The notes beneath the pieces are model-generated. The model ran no database searches. It was given only the letters and a program-made list of their open reading frames with translations, and had not been told where the DNA came from. DNA of 64,000 nucleotides from Flavobacteriaceae bacterium. GTDB lineage: Bacteria > Bacteroidota > Bacteroidia > Flavobacteriales > Flavobacteriaceae. Position numbers and translations under genes: made by a program. Of the stretch, positions 62,155 through 64,000 are shown piece by piece (the stretch's first letter is position 1; the number at the start of each line of letters is the position of its first letter). Location: positions 1-64,000 of the forward strand of contig JAURRA010000018.1 in the NCBI GenBank assembly GCA_030835825.1. Direction: 5' to 3'.

Positions 62155-62534
62155 TTAAACGTTCGGAATTATTATTTTTTGATTGATTGATATTTTGTTT
62201 GGACTCCTTATTTGATCCCTATTGGCATTATAGATGTCAATATATTTACGCGGATCACGGTAATATTTTCTTGCAAGAATGGTTAAAGTCTCACCCTTTT
62301 TGACGCGGTGTAAGTGATAATAATCTTTGTTTAACACTTTAATATTAGCCCTAAAATCATTTGGTTTTTCCCCGCCAACACTTTTGAGCGGAGGTATAAT
62401 TCGTTCCTTTCATATGGGGTATTGACGATACCGACCATATTGATCTTACCGTCGACAACGTCAATTTTACCGTTTTTTATTTTTATTTTTTTCCCTAGCC
62501 GAAAGACGCTAGCGTATTTGGAGAGTAAATCCAT
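62155..62534 (-). pseudogene. BON-LysM protein, frameshifted
   Basis: A small BON-LysM protein (YgaU/Kbp-like) in two frames. The first (from ATG 62534) reads MDLLSKYASVFRLGKKIKIK and the BON-like GKINMVGIVNTPYERNELY, then goes out of phase after KVLAG. In the other frame the sequence resumes as EKPNDFRANIKVLNKDYYHL, and continues to a LysM repeat (HRVKKGETLTILARKYYRDP; PNKISINQKIIIPN) ending at 62155. One added base in the C4/T5 run at 62365-62373 joins them to about 126 residues. Real disruption or sequencing error. An in-frame extension upstream, to 62675, contains a membrane helix but overlaps the rpsA promoter zone. Confidence 0.8.
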
Positions 62535-62755
62535 AATTGAGGTAAGTTTTGATTTGGTTTTACCAATATAGGTAAAAAGAACAACATAAAGCCCAAAAAA
62601 AACCAGAATATAGGGTTGTTTTTCAGGTATAATTGTATTTTTGCCCGCCTTTGAATGCGATTTGGTGGATTTCATTGGCAGCTAACAACAATCAACTTCT
62701 GATTTGAATCGCTCAATCCACTTAAAATCAGAATACAAAACCAAAACCATCAGCT

Positions 62756-64000
62756 ATGGCTGAAAACGAAACACAAGACGAAGCTTTGCACAACGAAGAT
62801 GCGTCACAAGAAACCCCACAATCAGAAACTGCTGCTACCGATGCAGTTCAATCAAAAGAAACAACAGATTACCACCAAGTTGATCCGGACCAATTCCTGA
62901 AAGATTTTAATTGGGAAAATTATGAAGAGGGTATTGACGCTCTTGAGGATAAGCAATTGGCTGAATTTGAGAAGTTAGTTGAAGCCAACTTTGTGGATAC
63001 ATTAACGGATGAGGTAGTCAAAGCGACAGTAACTTTTATTTCGGATAGAGATGTAATTGTTGATATCAACGCAAAATCAGAAGGTGTCATTTCACTTAAC
63101 GAATTCCGGTACAATTCAGCGCTTAAAGTCGGCGATACTGTAGAAGTTATGGTAGATGTCCGTGAGGATGCTACGGGACAATTGATCTTGTCACACCGTA
63201 AAGCTCGGGCCGTCATGGCATGGGATCGCGTGAATGCGGCTCATGAGTCAGGTGAAATTGTAAACGGATTTGTAAAATGTCGTACTAAAGGAGGAATGAT
63301 TGTAGATGTTTTTGGCATCGAAGCATTCTTGCCGGGCTCGCAGATAGATGTCAAGCCAATTAGAGACTACGATCAATATGTCAATAAGACGATGGAATTC
63401 AAAGTGGTGAAAATCAATCACGAATTCAAAAATGTTGTTGTTTCTCACAAAGCACTGATTGAGGCCGATATCGAAGAACAGAAAAAAGAAATTATTTCTC
63501 AACTAGAAAAAGGACAAGTGCTAGAAGGTGTGGTGAAAAATATCACGTCATACGGTGTATTTATGGACCTTGGAGGTGTCGACGGTTTAGTTCATATCAC
63601 TGATTTGTCATGGTCAAGAATATCACATCCTAGTGAGATCGTTGAATTAGACGAAAAACTAAACGTCGTTATTTTAGATTTCGATGAAGATAAATCACGT
63701 ATCCAACTTGGTTTAAAACAACTGAGCAAGCACCCATGGGAAGCTGTTGGTGAAGGCATGAAGGTTGGGGACAAGGTCAAAGGTAAAGTAGCTGTTATTG
63801 CGGATTATGGTGCCTTTGTTGAAATTGCTGATGGTGTAGAAGGATTGGTACACGTTTCGGAAATGTCTTGGTCCACGCATTTGCGTTCAGCTCAAGATTT
63901 TGTTAAAGTTGGCCAAGAGATTGATGTTGAAATTTTGAGCATCGATCAAGAGGAGCGTAAAATTTCTCTTGGAATCAAGCAATTGACTTCCGATCCTTGG
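62756..64000 (+). CDS. rpsA: 30S ribosomal protein S1, partial at window end
   Basis: The gene runs off the window after 415 codons. An acidic N-terminal extension (about 1-60) is followed by at least four S1 RNA-binding repeats: about 85-155 (VTFISDRDVIVDINAKSEGV), 170-240 (VNGFVKCRTKGGMIVDVFGI), 255-325 (GVVKNITSYGVFMDLGGVDG) and 340-410 (KGKVAVIADYGAFVEIADGV). S1 helps the ribosome hold mRNA. This is of special interest here because Shine-Dalgarno sites are rare in this group and several genes seem nearly leaderless. The ATG is preceded by an A-rich leader with no clear Shine-Dalgarno site. Confidence 0.95.
   Translation, partial: MAENETQDEALHNEDASQETPQSETAATDAVQSKETTDYHQVDPDQFLKDFNWENYEEGIDALEDKQLAEFEKLVEANFVDTLTDEVVKATVTFISDRDVIVDINAKSEGVISLNEFRYNSALKVGDTVEVMVDVREDATGQLILSHRKARAVMAWDRVNAAHESGEIVNGFVKCRTKGGMIVDVFGIEAFLPGSQIDVKPIRDYDQYVNKTMEFKVVKINHEFKNVVVSHKALIEADIEEQKKEIISQLEKGQVLEGVVKNITSYGVFMDLGGVDGLVHITDLSWSRISHPSEIVELDEKLNVVILDFDEDKSRIQLGLKQLSKHPWEAVGEGMKVGDKVKGKVAVIADYGAFVEIADGVEGLVHVSEMSWSTHLRSAQDFVKVGQEIDVEILSIDQEERKISLGIKQLTSDPW

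Overview
The window reads as an ordinary chromosomal segment of a member of the Bacteroidota, most likely of the order Flavobacteriales (order-level placement is inferred from gene content). The main reasons are a type IX secretion gene (porQ), a secreted nuclease-fold protein with a C-terminal T9SS-type sorting tail, gliding-motility ABC transporter genes (gldF and gldG, here fused), several Flavobacteriales-type families (DUF4294, DUF6048, DUF6452, DUF4369, DUF2027/Smr), SusC-like plug sequences, and -7 promoter boxes of the Bacteroidota type TAnnTTTG. There are no rRNA or tRNA genes, insertion sequences, prophage, CRISPR arrays or obvious islands; base composition looks even throughout. I found no new multi-gene system. 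What is new here lies in decayed genes, promoter architecture and small regulatory elements.

Layout. 0-4.4 kb: an exported plug-like protein, an OmpA lipoprotein, a GT2 glycosyltransferase overlapping a PD-(D/E)XK (HsdR-N-like) gene, and divergent holA. 4.4-14.5 kb: a minus-strand run of a fused alpha/beta E1 2-oxoacid dehydrogenase, a large exported M1-peptidase-like protein lacking zinc ligands, a T9SS-exported endonuclease/exonuclease/phosphatase-fold protein, a LOG-family protein and uvrA. 14.5-21.2 kb: DUF2200, acpH, glmM, an LpxL-type acyltransferase, a DUF4369 lipoprotein, mnmE and a frameshifted VIT1-type metal transporter. 21.2-34.5 kb: an unrecognised secreted protein, a fused FAD/Fe-S oxidoreductase, dnaN, gldFG, a SAM hydrolase-family gene, phoH-purC-acs and an M42 peptidase. 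34.5-43.1 kb: DUF4294, an RlmL-type RNA methyltransferase, DUF6048/DUF6452/rlmD, rocD, a CCC-motif pseudogene next to DUF2752, a small membrane protein overlapping an Smr protein, and a cysteine desulfurase. 43.1-50.7 kb: a TonB-dependent receptor overlapping an M23 peptidase, a coiled-coil protein with zapA, a likely 6S-type RNA, rny and xerD. 50.7-64 kb: a small beta-barrel, glutathione peroxidase, aroQ, lpd, two tandem msrB genes, an M48 lipoprotein peptidase, an UMF1-type MFS transporter, lon, porQ-cmk, a beta-barrel, a frameshifted BON-LysM gene and the start of rpsA.

How the genes work together. Many act in core information processing (holA, dnaN, uvrA, mnmE, rlmL, rlmD, rny, rpsA, lon, xerD), in envelope building (glmM, lpxL, OmpA, M23, beta-barrels) and in oxidative-damage repair (gpx and two msrB, one cytosolic and one lipoprotein). 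PorQ and the sorting-tail protein are parts of one secretion route; GldFG belongs to the gliding machinery that usually accompanies it.

Three genes are broken: a VIT1-type transporter and a BON-LysM gene, each by one base in a homopolymer, and a CCC-motif membrane protein by two in-frame stops. The homopolymer cases may be sequencing errors. At least five genes (dnaN, rlmD, mnmE, DUF4294, rlmL) have a perfect TAnnTTTG box ending only 4-8 nt before the start codon, which suggests leaderless or nearly leaderless mRNAs. Nearly all convergent gene pairs meet with overlapping or abutting stop codons and no terminator.
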